Source: Candidatus Nealsoniibacteriota bacterium (GTDB taxonomy: Bacteria; Patescibacteriota; Minisyncoccia; Minisyncoccales; MHMH01). From it: 9,623 nucleotides of DNA. How positions within the stretch are numbered: the stretch's first letter is position 1; each line of letters begins with the position of its first letter. Under the pieces are notes generated by a model. The model made no database searches. It saw only the letters and a list, made by a program, of their open reading frames with translations, and was not told where the DNA came from. The DNA lies in contig JAUYKD010000042.1 of NCBI GenBank assembly GCA_030700195.1, forward strand, positions 1 to 9,623. The letters are read 5' to 3'. A program made the translations under genes and the position numbers. Positions 1-5,406 of this stretch are shown in pieces.

Positions 1-420
1 ATATAATTTACCTCCGGCAGCAAAGTTGCCGGTAGTGGTGGCATCGCCCATGATATTAAAGTTTCCTTCTTGGGTGGAAGATGATTGGGAGATAAAGCCC
101 TGCTGGAAAGTGGCTAAACCAGAGTAAGTGGAGGTGACAGAACTAATCCCATAGGTGACGGTTAATTCACCGATGGTGCTGGTGGCGGCACTCATACCAT
201 AAGTCAGAGCCAAATCAGCAAAAGTAACAGAGTCAGTAGTTTGAACCGGCTGGTTCATTAAGTAAACCTCGGTGGCTCCCTGGCCGGTGTTGAGGGTGCC
301 TGAAATAATAATGTTGCCCTGAACAGCGAAAGTGTCGCTTGGAGTAGTGCTGGCAATCCCCACATAGCCAGTTGATTGATCAATATACAATGCTCCCCCG
401 GCAGCAAAGTTGCCGGTGGT
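1..420 (-). repeat. Tandem 128-residue repeat in the giant surface protein
   Basis: A 20-base string starting CCGGCAGCAAAG occurs identically at 14-33 and 398-417, exactly 384 bases (128 codons) apart. Each copy encodes GDATTTGNFAAGG followed by a short strand and, in the complete copy, a GIASTTPSD unit. Between them lie two 17-residue units (LALTYGMSAATST and LTVTYGISSVTST). The left copy continues beyond the window, so the number of copies is unknown. The array suggests a repetitive beta-rich fibre that could change length by recombination. Confidence 0.75.
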
Positions 421-3400
421 GGTGGCATCTCCCTCCACTCGGAAATTGCCAAGAATAGTGGAGGAGGCATTTGAAATAAAACCTCCGGCAAAGTTTGATA
501 TTCCGCTGGTGATGGTAGTGGTGGCTGTGCCGTCAGTAGAAACAGCGATATCGCCTCCCCAGACCGTCAACTTGTCTGAAGGATTGTCTGTACCAATGCC
601 CACATTATCTGTAGTAGATGCCAATCTAACCACTGCGCCATCATCCACCCAGCCTCCAGCTATTCCCCCTTCTGCCAAGTTGCCGTAAATAAGTCCTGAA
701 ACATAAATATTCCCCTGAATTCCCAATTCATGAGAAGGAGAGGAAGTGGAAATTCCGATATATCCATTATAAGAATCAACAAAAAGAAGGGGTGTATTGC
801 TATCGCTGGTGGTCCCAAGGGCTACTCTTCCCCAAACGTCCAAATCATATCTGGGGGAAGTGGTGGCAATGCCAAATCTGGCATTTTGAATAGTTAAATA
901 GTCCGGAGTTTGGTCATCAAAAACTAAACGGCCGGTGGTCGAACTAAAACCAATCCATTTGTCATCTGTCATTTGAATATTTCCTGAAAATTCTGTATTG
1001 GTGGCGTTGATATTATCAACATAAACATTCAGCCAAGAAGAAGCAGGAGAACCCAAACTGTAATAGGAAGGTGTTTCAGGTAAAATACTTCGAGAAACCG
1101 TAGTGCCCAAAACCGTTAAGCCGCTGTAAAAAGTGCCGCTGCCTCCGGTTGTATTAGCAGCTGGCACAACGGCTGTTGTTCCAGTAGCGCCAGTGTCGGT
1201 GTATGAAGTGACGGCTGTCTCCCAATATTGATCTTCGGTTTGTTGGGTTCTGCCGTAAACCCGGTAGCTGGTAGCCCCGGTAATCCCATCCCAAGAAATT
1301 GCCACTGCGGTAGTGGTTGAACCATCTGCGGTTGCTGAAACCTCGGTAGAGCTGCTAGTTTCGCCATTACTATTAAGAGCGGTAACCACATAATAATAGG
1401 TATCAGCGGACAAAGTTCCTGAAGTGGTGGCTTGGGCCGAAACATTAGAAGGAATAGAAAGCGCATTAACCGTTAAATCACCGGCGTTAAGAGTAAGGTT
1501 GGCCGGCGAAGATAAAACAACATTGCCAGAAAAAGTGGTAGCCCCGGAAAAAGTGCTATTCCCTGCGACAGAAAGAGCGCTTCCTAAAGTGGTATTACCT
1601 TCTACATTTAGGGCATCTTGAAAAGTAACGACTCCCTTAACGCCTAATGTTTGGCCGACGCCGATGCTTCCCAGAGTGCTTATATGGCCCGTAGCGCTAA
1701 CGGACCAATTTTTAGTATCGATTAATCCAACATTATTTCCTCCTCCTCCTAATCTAAAAGAGGCGTATTGCCCCAAAAATCCGCTGACATTCAATCCCCC
1801 CACTGAAATGTCATTGAAAGTATTGTTTCCGTTGGAAGTGACAAAATGAAGATCGAAATCGCTGGCATTCATGGAATCAATCATATCGGCATTCAGATTG
1901 ACAATTAGATTTCGATTGCTTGTAATAATTGTTCCCGACCCGAGATTAAGATCAGCTCCCCTGGTTTCAATTCCGCCCAGAGCTTTGGTTAACCCTTGAA
2001 TTTCCGCATCGCCAAAAACTCCCAAATCTCCATAAACAAAAAGGTTATCTAAAAGTTTAGCCGCTCCTCTAATCAAAAGCTCTTTACCCACCTCTACCTT
2101 TCCCTCTAATTTAACGTCTTCATAAGTTATGTTTCCATTCTTAGTTACAAAAGCCAAGGTAAAATCTCGGCTGGAAAGATTATCTAAATAATCAGCGCTT
2201 AAATTTTCAACCGTGGTGGTGGAATCAACCACAAAGGGCGCTACTCCCTGCTGAACCCAGGAACGCAGCTGGCCTTTAGTTTCTATATGGCCGTAAATAG
2301 AGATATTGCCGCTTTTATCTAAAAGTAAAACCTCATTAGCATGGGTGCCGGGCCTATATCCCTGAAGAGTAGTGGCATCTTTAAAAAATTGCTGAAGAGC
2401 TAGGACTGCTTTATCTAAATTTCCAAAACTTATTCCCCCCACCAGAAGTAAAAAAATAATAAAAGCTGCAACAGAAACCAGAATGGCTTTCGACGAAGAA
2501 TGAAAGTATTGATTTGCCGCGCTATTAATTTGAGAGATTTTTGCCGTAACCCCCAAGGGAGGCATTCTAGCCTCTATCGCCTGAAGAAGCCTTTCTAATA
2601 CTCTTTCTTCAATCGGTTTCTCTGGTTTTACTGATTTTTCTGATTTTTCTTTTATTGTTTCTTTTTCCGGTATCTCTTTTGCCAGCAGAAGAATTTCTTC
2701 TTTTTCTTTTACCTCTTTTGGCAACTGCGCTTCTTCTTTTATTTCTGCAATAAATGCTTTCTCTTCCAAAGCTTCTTCTTTTTTAGAAACTATAATTTTT
2801 TCTTTTGGAAGAAATATTTTAGCTTTTTCTTTGAGGGCTTTTGATTTTTTATTTATAAAAGAGGGAAAGTTTTTAAGAGGATTAAAAAGCTTTCTAAAGA
2901 ATAAATATTTTTCTTTTTTAGCTCCACCCAACTTTAGAACATCCCCCTGCATGGTTCTTACCATCTGAAACTGAACTTGCTTCTTTTGTTGGTCTTTTTC
3001 TTTAATCTCTGACAAAACTAAATCCGGCTTTTCTCTCCCCTCTGCTCTAATGGGTTCTATCTCTGGATGTTCTGCTTTTTTCTCTTCATCCTCGTTAGAT
3101 TCCGGCGAAAAATCTTTATCTCCAAAAGGAACAGAATTGGCCAATAAAGCTTTCCCTTCCTGAAAATCCGGTTGAGAAAAATTAAATAACTTTCTAATTT
3201 TCCCTCGGGCGATGAAAACTTCGTTTTCATCTTTAATTTCACCTTCGCGCCGCTGTCGCGGCGCTCGGTACTTGTAAGAAGAATCAAAAAGATATTTTGG
3301 TAAAACAATTTTAATCCCGTGATCAGTTAAATATTCTTCCAGAGCTTCCTGGGTTATATACCAATTTCTACCAAATTTTTTTGCCGCTATTTTACCCTGC

Positions 3401-3534
3401 CTGGCAAGAAGACTTAAATACTCTTGAGAATAGGGAGAATTTTTAGCTGCCTCTGTCAAACTAATATACCCTGGCTTTACCTCTACCAGTTTTTTTCTAG
3501 TTTTTCTTTTATTTTTCTTTTTTTCGCTATTCAT
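1..3534 (-). CDS. Giant HTH-membrane-tail-fibre surface protein, N-terminal 1178 residues (3' end outside window)
   Basis: The frame is open from ATG 3534-3532 to the left edge with no stop. Residues 23-69 form a MerR/excisionase-like helix-turn-helix (YISLTEAA, LLARQGKIAAKK, GRNWYIT). A charged, Lys/Glu-rich linker follows up to about 345, then one membrane helix at about 350-370. There is no N-terminal signal peptide, so the HTH should be cytoplasmic and the rest outside. The outer part has two copies of a tail-fibre-like unit (VENLSADYLDN at 442 and IVNLNADMIDS at 545, spaced 102 residues), a fibronectin-III-like domain at about 694-790, and four GIxxxxPxxxxxVxG units starting near 888, 927, 979 and 1059. 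Such repeats are known from phage tail fibres and endosialidase-chaperone proteins and are common in CPR surface proteins. A role in adhesion or host contact is inference. No Shine-Dalgarno is visible, and the leader from the nearest good promoter is about 185 nt. Confidence 0.85.
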   Translation of the reverse strand, partial: MNSEKKKNKRKTRKKLVEVKPGYISLTEAAKNSPYSQEYLSLLARQGKIAAKKFGRNWYITQEALEEYLTDHGIKIVLPKYLFDSSYKYRAPRQRREGEIKDENEVFIARGKIRKLFNFSQPDFQEGKALLANSVPFGDKDFSPESNEDEEKKAEHPEIEPIRAEGREKPDLVLSEIKEKDQQKKQVQFQMVRTMQGDVLKLGGAKKEKYLFFRKLFNPLKNFPSFINKKSKALKEKAKIFLPKEKIIVSKKEEALEEKAFIAEIKEEAQLPKEVKEKEEILLLAKEIPEKETIKEKSEKSVKPEKPIEERVLERLLQAIEARMPPLGVTAKISQINSAANQYFHSSSKAILVSVAAFIIFLLLVGGISFGNLDKAVLALQQFFKDATTLQGYRPGTHANEVLLLDKSGNISIYGHIETKGQLRSWVQQGVAPFVVDSTTTVENLSADYLDNLSSRDFTLAFVTKNGNITYEDVKLEGKVEVGKELLIRGAAKLLDNLFVYGDLGVFGDAEIQGLTKALGGIETRGADLNLGSGTIITSNRNLIVNLNADMIDSMNASDFDLHFVTSNGNNTFNDISVGGLNVSGFLGQYASFRLGGGGNNVGLIDTKNWSVSATGHISTLGSIGVGQTLGVKGVVTFQDALNVEGNTTLGSALSVAGNSTFSGATTFSGNVVLSSPANLTLNAGDLTVNALSIPSNVSAQATTSGTLSADTYYYVVTALNSNGETSSSTEVSATADGSTTTAVAISWDGITGATSYRVYGRTQQTEDQYWETAVTSYTDTGATGTTAVVPAANTTGGSGTFYSGLTVLGTTVSRSILPETPSYYSLGSPASSWLNVYVDNINATNTEFSGNIQMTDDKWIGFSSTTGRLVFDDQTPDYLTIQNARFGIATTSPRYDLDVWGRVALGTTSDSNTPLLFVDSYNGYIGISTSSPSHELGIQGNIYVSGLIYGNLAEGGIAGGWVDDGAVVRLASTTDNVGIGTDNPSDKLTVWGGDIAVSTDGTATTTITSGISNFAGGFISNASSTILGNFRVEGDATTTGNFAAGGALYIDQSTGYVGIASTTPSDTFAVQGNIIISGTLNTGQGATEVYLMNQPVQTTDSVTFADLALTYGMSAATSTIGELTVTYGISSVTSTYSGLATFQQGFISQSSSTQEGNFNIMGDATTTGNFAAGGKLY
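3211..3264. repeat. Two perfect hairpins inside the giant gene
   Basis: GATGAAAAC-TTC-GTTTTCATC (3211-3231) is a 9-bp perfect stem. GCGCCGC-TGTC-GCGGCGC (3247-3264) is a 7-bp all-GC stem in an otherwise AT-rich gene. They are 15 bases apart and in frame, encoding a basic then acidic stretch (YRAPRQRREGEIKDENEVF, roughly residues 88-106) in the cytoplasmic linker just after the HTH. This resembles an in-frame palindromic insertion of the kind known as Rickettsia palindromic elements, but homology to any named family is not claimed. Confidence 0.55.
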
Positions 3535-3555
3535 CTTATTTTTATTTAAGCAGTC

Positions 3556-3583
3556 TTGACATTTATTTGAATTTGAGTAAAAT
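3556..3583 (+). promoter_or_regulatory. Plus-strand promoter for a short RNA
   Basis: TTGACA (3556-3561), a 16-base spacer and TAAAAT (3578-3583) match the sigma-70 consensus well. The predicted start at about 3590 falls directly before the 5' arm of the AGACCCC stem. No long plus-strand gene follows, so the likely product is the short RNA described at 3590-3657. Confidence 0.6.
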
Positions 3584-3589
3584 AATAGA

Positions 3590-3657
3590 TGAGACCCCAA
3601 TATAAAATCCCTTTGGGTTTAGTAGCTTTAAGTAAGATTTTTGCGGGGTCTTTTTAT
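3590..3657 (+). ncRNA. Candidate small RNA closed by a terminator-like stem, antisense to the giant gene's leader
   Basis: The predicted transcript begins at the 5' arm AGACCCC (3592-3598) and ends at the complementary arm GGGGTCT (3645-3651), followed by a T-run (3651-3655). The 7-bp stem therefore closes the whole molecule and also acts as an intrinsic terminator. Inside is a small hairpin around AATCCCTTTGGGTT (3606-3619). With the promoter immediately upstream this makes a complete transcription unit of about 65 nt. It lies opposite the predicted 5' leader of the giant surface protein mRNA, so it could act as an antisense RNA. CPR-specific RNA families such as the LOOT motif exist, but membership cannot be judged from sequence reading alone. 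A 24-codon reading frame overlaps it and is considered unlikely to be the product. Confidence 0.5.
3645..3655 (+). terminator. 3' arm and T-run of the small-RNA terminator
   Basis: GGGGTCT pairs over 7 bp with AGACCCC at 3592-3598 and is followed by TTTTT. The loop is long (46 bases), so folding would depend on the inner structure. The T-run exists only on the plus strand, which fixes the direction. Confidence 0.5.
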
Positions 3658-3685
3658 TTATAATTTTATCGGGGTATGAATTCAA
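3657..3685 (-). promoter_or_regulatory. Possible second promoter for the giant gene
   Basis: TTGAAT (3685-3680), a 17-base spacer and TATAAA (3662-3657) form a moderate sigma-70 match on the minus strand. Transcription would start near 3650, at the AGACCCC arm seen from the other side, giving a leader of about 115 nt. It is weaker than the promoter at 3726-3754 and lies in AT-rich DNA where chance matches are common. Confidence 0.3.
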
Positions 3686-3696
3686 TTTATTGACTT

Positions 3697-3715
3697 ATCC
3701 GATATCATATCGGAT
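3697..3715. promoter_or_regulatory. Perfect 19-base palindrome at the giant gene's predicted start site (operator candidate)
   Basis: ATCCGATAT-C-ATATCGGAT on the plus strand is symmetric over 9-base arms. It lies 10 bases downstream of the -10 box, covering roughly +4 to +22 of the predicted transcript, a typical place for a repressor site. The half-site ATCCG and the 9-mer TATCCGATA recur in the palindrome at 4246-4263 beside the other HTH gene's promoter. Confidence 0.55.
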
Positions 3716-3725
3716 GGATTCATTT

Positions 3726-3754
3726 ATTATCGTTTTTTAAAGTATACGTGTCAA
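3726..3754 (-). promoter_or_regulatory. Main promoter candidate for the giant surface protein gene
   Basis: TTGACA (3754-3749), a 17-base spacer and GATAAT (3731-3726) give a near-consensus sigma-70 promoter. The predicted start is near 3719, leaving a leader of about 185 nt before the ATG at 3534. The sequence from the DnaA-like box through the -10 closely copies the promoter at 4198-4226. Confidence 0.7.
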
Positions 3755-3763
3755 GATAAAAAC

Positions 3764-3772
3764 TGTGGATAA
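3764..3772 (-). promoter_or_regulatory. Consensus DnaA box upstream of the giant gene promoter
   Basis: TTATCCACA, a perfect match to the classical DnaA-box consensus, ends 9 bases before the -35 box. A close variant occupies the same position at the neighbouring HTH gene. This fits DnaA control of transcription; the lack of a box cluster argues against an origin. Confidence 0.5.
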
Positions 3773-3773
3773 C

Positions 3774-3795
3774 TAAAAACGGCTTTTGAGCCGTT
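3774..3795 (-). terminator. Intrinsic terminator of the small HTH-membrane gene
   Basis: AACGGCT-CAAA-AGCCGTT is a perfect 7-bp stem with a 4-base loop, running into TTTTTA on the minus strand. It lies 24 bases after the stop codon at 3820 and separates this gene from the giant gene's promoter. Confidence 0.8.
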
Positions 3796-3819
3796 AAAGT
3801 GGTCTTATTTTATGATTTT

Positions 3820-4191
3820 TTATTTCAAGTCTATTGTCTTACCGGGGATCATCTTTAGGCCTTCATTAAAAATACTGCTAACATTGGCTATTTGCCATTG
3901 AAAATATTGATTAAAAACATCGAGGTTAATGAAAATTCCGGTAATTATTAAAAACCCGACTACAACTAAAAATACCGTTATCATTGTATTCGACTTCCAA
4001 AATCTAATACCGGAGCTTTTTTGAATCTCTTGGATGTTTCTACCCGAGTATTCCTCCACCCATTCCCTGGTAGTGGCCCAATTTCTACCTATCTTCGCCG
4101 CTTTCAGTTTTCCTTGCCTAGCTCGCAGTTTCAGGTAATCTTGGGAATGATGGCAATATTGTGTTGCTTCTTTAAGAGAAATGTATTGCAT
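3820..4191 (-). CDS. Small HTH-transmembrane protein, 123 residues
   Basis: Residues 2-49 form a MerR/excisionase-like helix-turn-helix (YISLKEAT, LRARQGKLKAAK, GRNWATT). A short linker and one membrane helix at about 69-91 (ITVFLVVVGFLIITGIFI) follow, then about 32 outer residues. The predicted topology is HTH inside, tail outside. The ATG at 4191 is chosen because a strong promoter sits directly in front of it, which rules out the longer in-frame TTG start at 4233. The HTH matches that of the giant surface protein at 27 of 48 positions. The layout and the rodA neighbour recall RodZ, but RodZ carries a different, Xre-type HTH and a larger outer domain. It could be a membrane-bound transcription regulator or a morphology factor; the function is unknown. 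Confidence 0.8.
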   Translation of the reverse strand: MQYISLKEATQYCHHSQDYLKLRARQGKLKAAKIGRNWATTREWVEEYSGRNIQEIQKSSGIRFWKSNTMITVFLVVVGFLIITGIFINLDVFNQYFQWQIANVSSIFNEGLKMIPGKTIDLK

Positions 4192-4197
4192 AAGTTT

Positions 4198-4226
4198 ATT
4201 ATCAAATATGTAAAGGATAGTGTCAA
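4198..4226 (-). promoter_or_regulatory. Leaderless promoter of the small HTH-membrane gene
   Basis: TTGACA (4226-4221), a 17-base spacer and GATAAT (4203-4198) are followed by AAACTT and then the ATG at 4191. The expected transcription start, about 7 bases after the -10, coincides with the start codon, so the mRNA should be leaderless. The -35 overlaps the end of rodA. Confidence 0.75.
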
Positions 4227-5335
4227 TAATCAAAACTGTGGAAAAGTATCCGATAACGGATACTTTGGATTATCCCTAACCCAATAAGGTTAACTATCAA
4301 ACTGCTTCCTCCATAACTAACTAAAGGCAAAGGAATACCAATAATCGGCAAAATCCCAAGATTCATACCAATATGAATAAAAATCTGAGAAAATAAAAGA
4401 AGGGCCATCCCTGAACAGAAAAGACGAGGAAAGTTTGTTTCAGAATTAAGCGCTATTTTTATAATACGCCAAAGAATAACAAAAAATAGGATTAAAAGAA
4501 CTGATATACCCACCAAACCGAACTCTTCGGCAATGGCTGAAAAAATAAAATCTGTTTGGGACTCTGGCAAGAAGCCATACTGAGTCTGTGAGCCATGTAA
4601 AAAACCCTGGCCAAAAAGTCCGCCAGAACCAATGGCAATCTTTGCTTGAACTTTTGACCAATTAGCTCCTAACGGTTCGTCAAACGTAATAAAACTCGAT
4701 ATCCTTTCTTTTTGATAATCCTGTAAGAAAAAAGACCAGCTAATAATTGATATTAAAACTAAACATAAAATTAAGAGAAGGAAAAAGCGTATTTTTACTC
4801 CGGAAACCAGAAGCATTGCTAACCACATGGCAATTAAGATTACCACCTGCCCAAGGTCTGGTTGAAGAAATATAAACACAGAGGGTATGGCAATATAAAG
4901 GCCTGAAAATAAAATATGTCTTATTCGATATACCTCAATATGACGCATAGAAAAATACTTGGCAAGCAAAATAATCAAAATAATCTTTAAAAATTCAATC
5001 GGGTTAATAGATATAGGTCCAACCTTATACCAACCCTTAACTGCCCTGATTTCCGGGGCAAAAAATAAAAGTCCAAGCAAACTTAAACATCCAATAATGT
5101 AAAGGATAAAAATCAAGTGGGGCTCGTTCTTCAAAACACGCCAATCCATAAAAGAAATAGAAAGCATCAATAAAAGGCCTATAGAAGCAAAAATGACCTG
5201 TTTTTGAAAGTTCAGGAAATCACCCTTCCCTATCGAAGAACTATAAAGTGATAAAAGGCCTATGCTTATTAATAAAACCGTGCAAATAAGTATAGGCCAA
5301 TCAAAACGCCGGAAATGAAGAGCAATATTTCTCAT
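4223..5335 (-). CDS. rodA: RodA, SEDS-family peptidoglycan glycosyltransferase
   Basis: This 370-residue multi-spanning membrane protein polymerises lipid II into glycan strands during cell elongation, normally with a class B penicillin-binding protein. Family motifs are GWYKVGPISINPIEFLKI (101-118), QPDLG (158-162), GSGGLFGQGFLHGSQTQ (236-252), FLPESQTDFIF (255-265, with D262 in the position of the catalytic aspartate) and GIPLPLVSYGGSS (333-345). The GFLHGSQTQ...TDFIFSAIAEEFG stretch is closer to RodA than to FtsW. The length is normal for RodA. The ATG at 5335 is supported by the promoter whose -10 ends six bases upstream. The end of the gene overlaps the -35 of the next gene and contains an ATCCG/CGGAT palindrome. 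No partner penicillin-binding protein or mreB lies in the window. Confidence 0.93.
   Translation of the reverse strand: MRNIALHFRRFDWPILICTVLLISIGLLSLYSSSIGKGDFLNFQKQVIFASIGLLLMLSISFMDWRVLKNEPHLIFILYIIGCLSLLGLLFFAPEIRAVKGWYKVGPISINPIEFLKIILIILLAKYFSMRHIEVYRIRHILFSGLYIAIPSVFIFLQPDLGQVVILIAMWLAMLLVSGVKIRFFLLLILCLVLISIISWSFFLQDYQKERISSFITFDEPLGANWSKVQAKIAIGSGGLFGQGFLHGSQTQYGFLPESQTDFIFSAIAEEFGLVGISVLLILFFVILWRIIKIALNSETNFPRLFCSGMALLLFSQIFIHIGMNLGILPIIGIPLPLVSYGGSSLIVNLIGLGIIQSIRYRILFHSFDY
4237..4245 (-). promoter_or_regulatory. DnaA-box-like element upstream of the small HTH gene promoter
   Basis: TTTTCCACA differs by one base from the consensus TTATCCACA and lies 10 bases before the -35, inside the last codons of rodA. 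The following CAGTTTT is shared with the box at 3764-3772, so the two look like copies of the same element. Confidence 0.4.
4246..4263. promoter_or_regulatory. Palindrome at the 3' end of rodA (operator candidate)
   Basis: GTATCCG-ATAA-CGGATAC has perfect 7-base arms. It lies in the rodA coding sequence (encoding SIRYRIL) immediately upstream of the DnaA-like box of the small HTH gene. It shares TATCCGATA with the palindrome at 3696-3715. On the minus strand it is followed by TTTT, but termination here would cut off the rodA stop codon, so a binding site is the better guess. Confidence 0.45.
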
Positions 5336-5341
5336 AAATTT

Positions 5342-5370
5342 ATTGTAAACTAAAAAAGACCCCGATTCAA
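5342..5370 (-). promoter_or_regulatory. Leaderless promoter of rodA
   Basis: TTGAAT (5370-5365), a 17-base spacer and TACAAT (5347-5342) are followed by AAATTT and the rodA ATG. The geometry is identical to that of the small HTH gene (six bases between -10 and ATG). The -35 lies in the loop of the ligA terminator hairpin, so the two signals share the same DNA. Confidence 0.65.
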
Positions 5371-5376
5371 GGGGAC
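5352..5376 (-). terminator. Short terminator after ligA
   Basis: CCCC-TTGAATC-GGGG is a 4-bp all-GC stem followed by TCTTTTTT on the minus strand, 30 bases beyond the ligA stop. The stem is short, so some read-through into rodA is likely. Confidence 0.5.
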
Positions 5377-5406
5377 TAGAATGAAAAAGCCGAACCTCTT
5401 TCAGTT

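Noticed and set aside
1116..1466. 116-residue open frame on the minus strand within the giant gene
   Set aside because: It is a shifted frame of the FnIII-like region, with proline/leucine-rich low-complexity content and no recognisable domain.
3057..3308. 83-residue minus-strand open frame in the giant gene linker
   Set aside because: It is a shifted frame of the linker; its composition follows the AT-rich host codons and the main frame is uninterrupted.
3589..3663. Leaderless 24-codon reading frame MRPQYKIPLGLVALSKIF... on the plus strand
   Set aside because: Its ATG is five bases after a -10 box, so it could be read, but the stop lies beyond the T-run of the terminator and both stem arms fall within it. 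A structured RNA explains the sequence better.
3697..3772. Replication origin, because of the DnaA box, palindrome and AT-rich DNA
   Set aside because: Only one consensus box and one variant are present, each in a promoter position, and no dnaA, dnaN or box cluster is nearby.
4192..4233. TTG start at 4233 for the small HTH-membrane protein
   Set aside because: The -35 and -10 boxes lie downstream of this TTG, so a transcript from this promoter cannot contain it. The extra residues also do not match the HTH family.
4446..4661. 71-residue minus-strand open frame in rodA
   Set aside because: It is a shadow frame of conserved rodA motifs, which are intact in the main frame.
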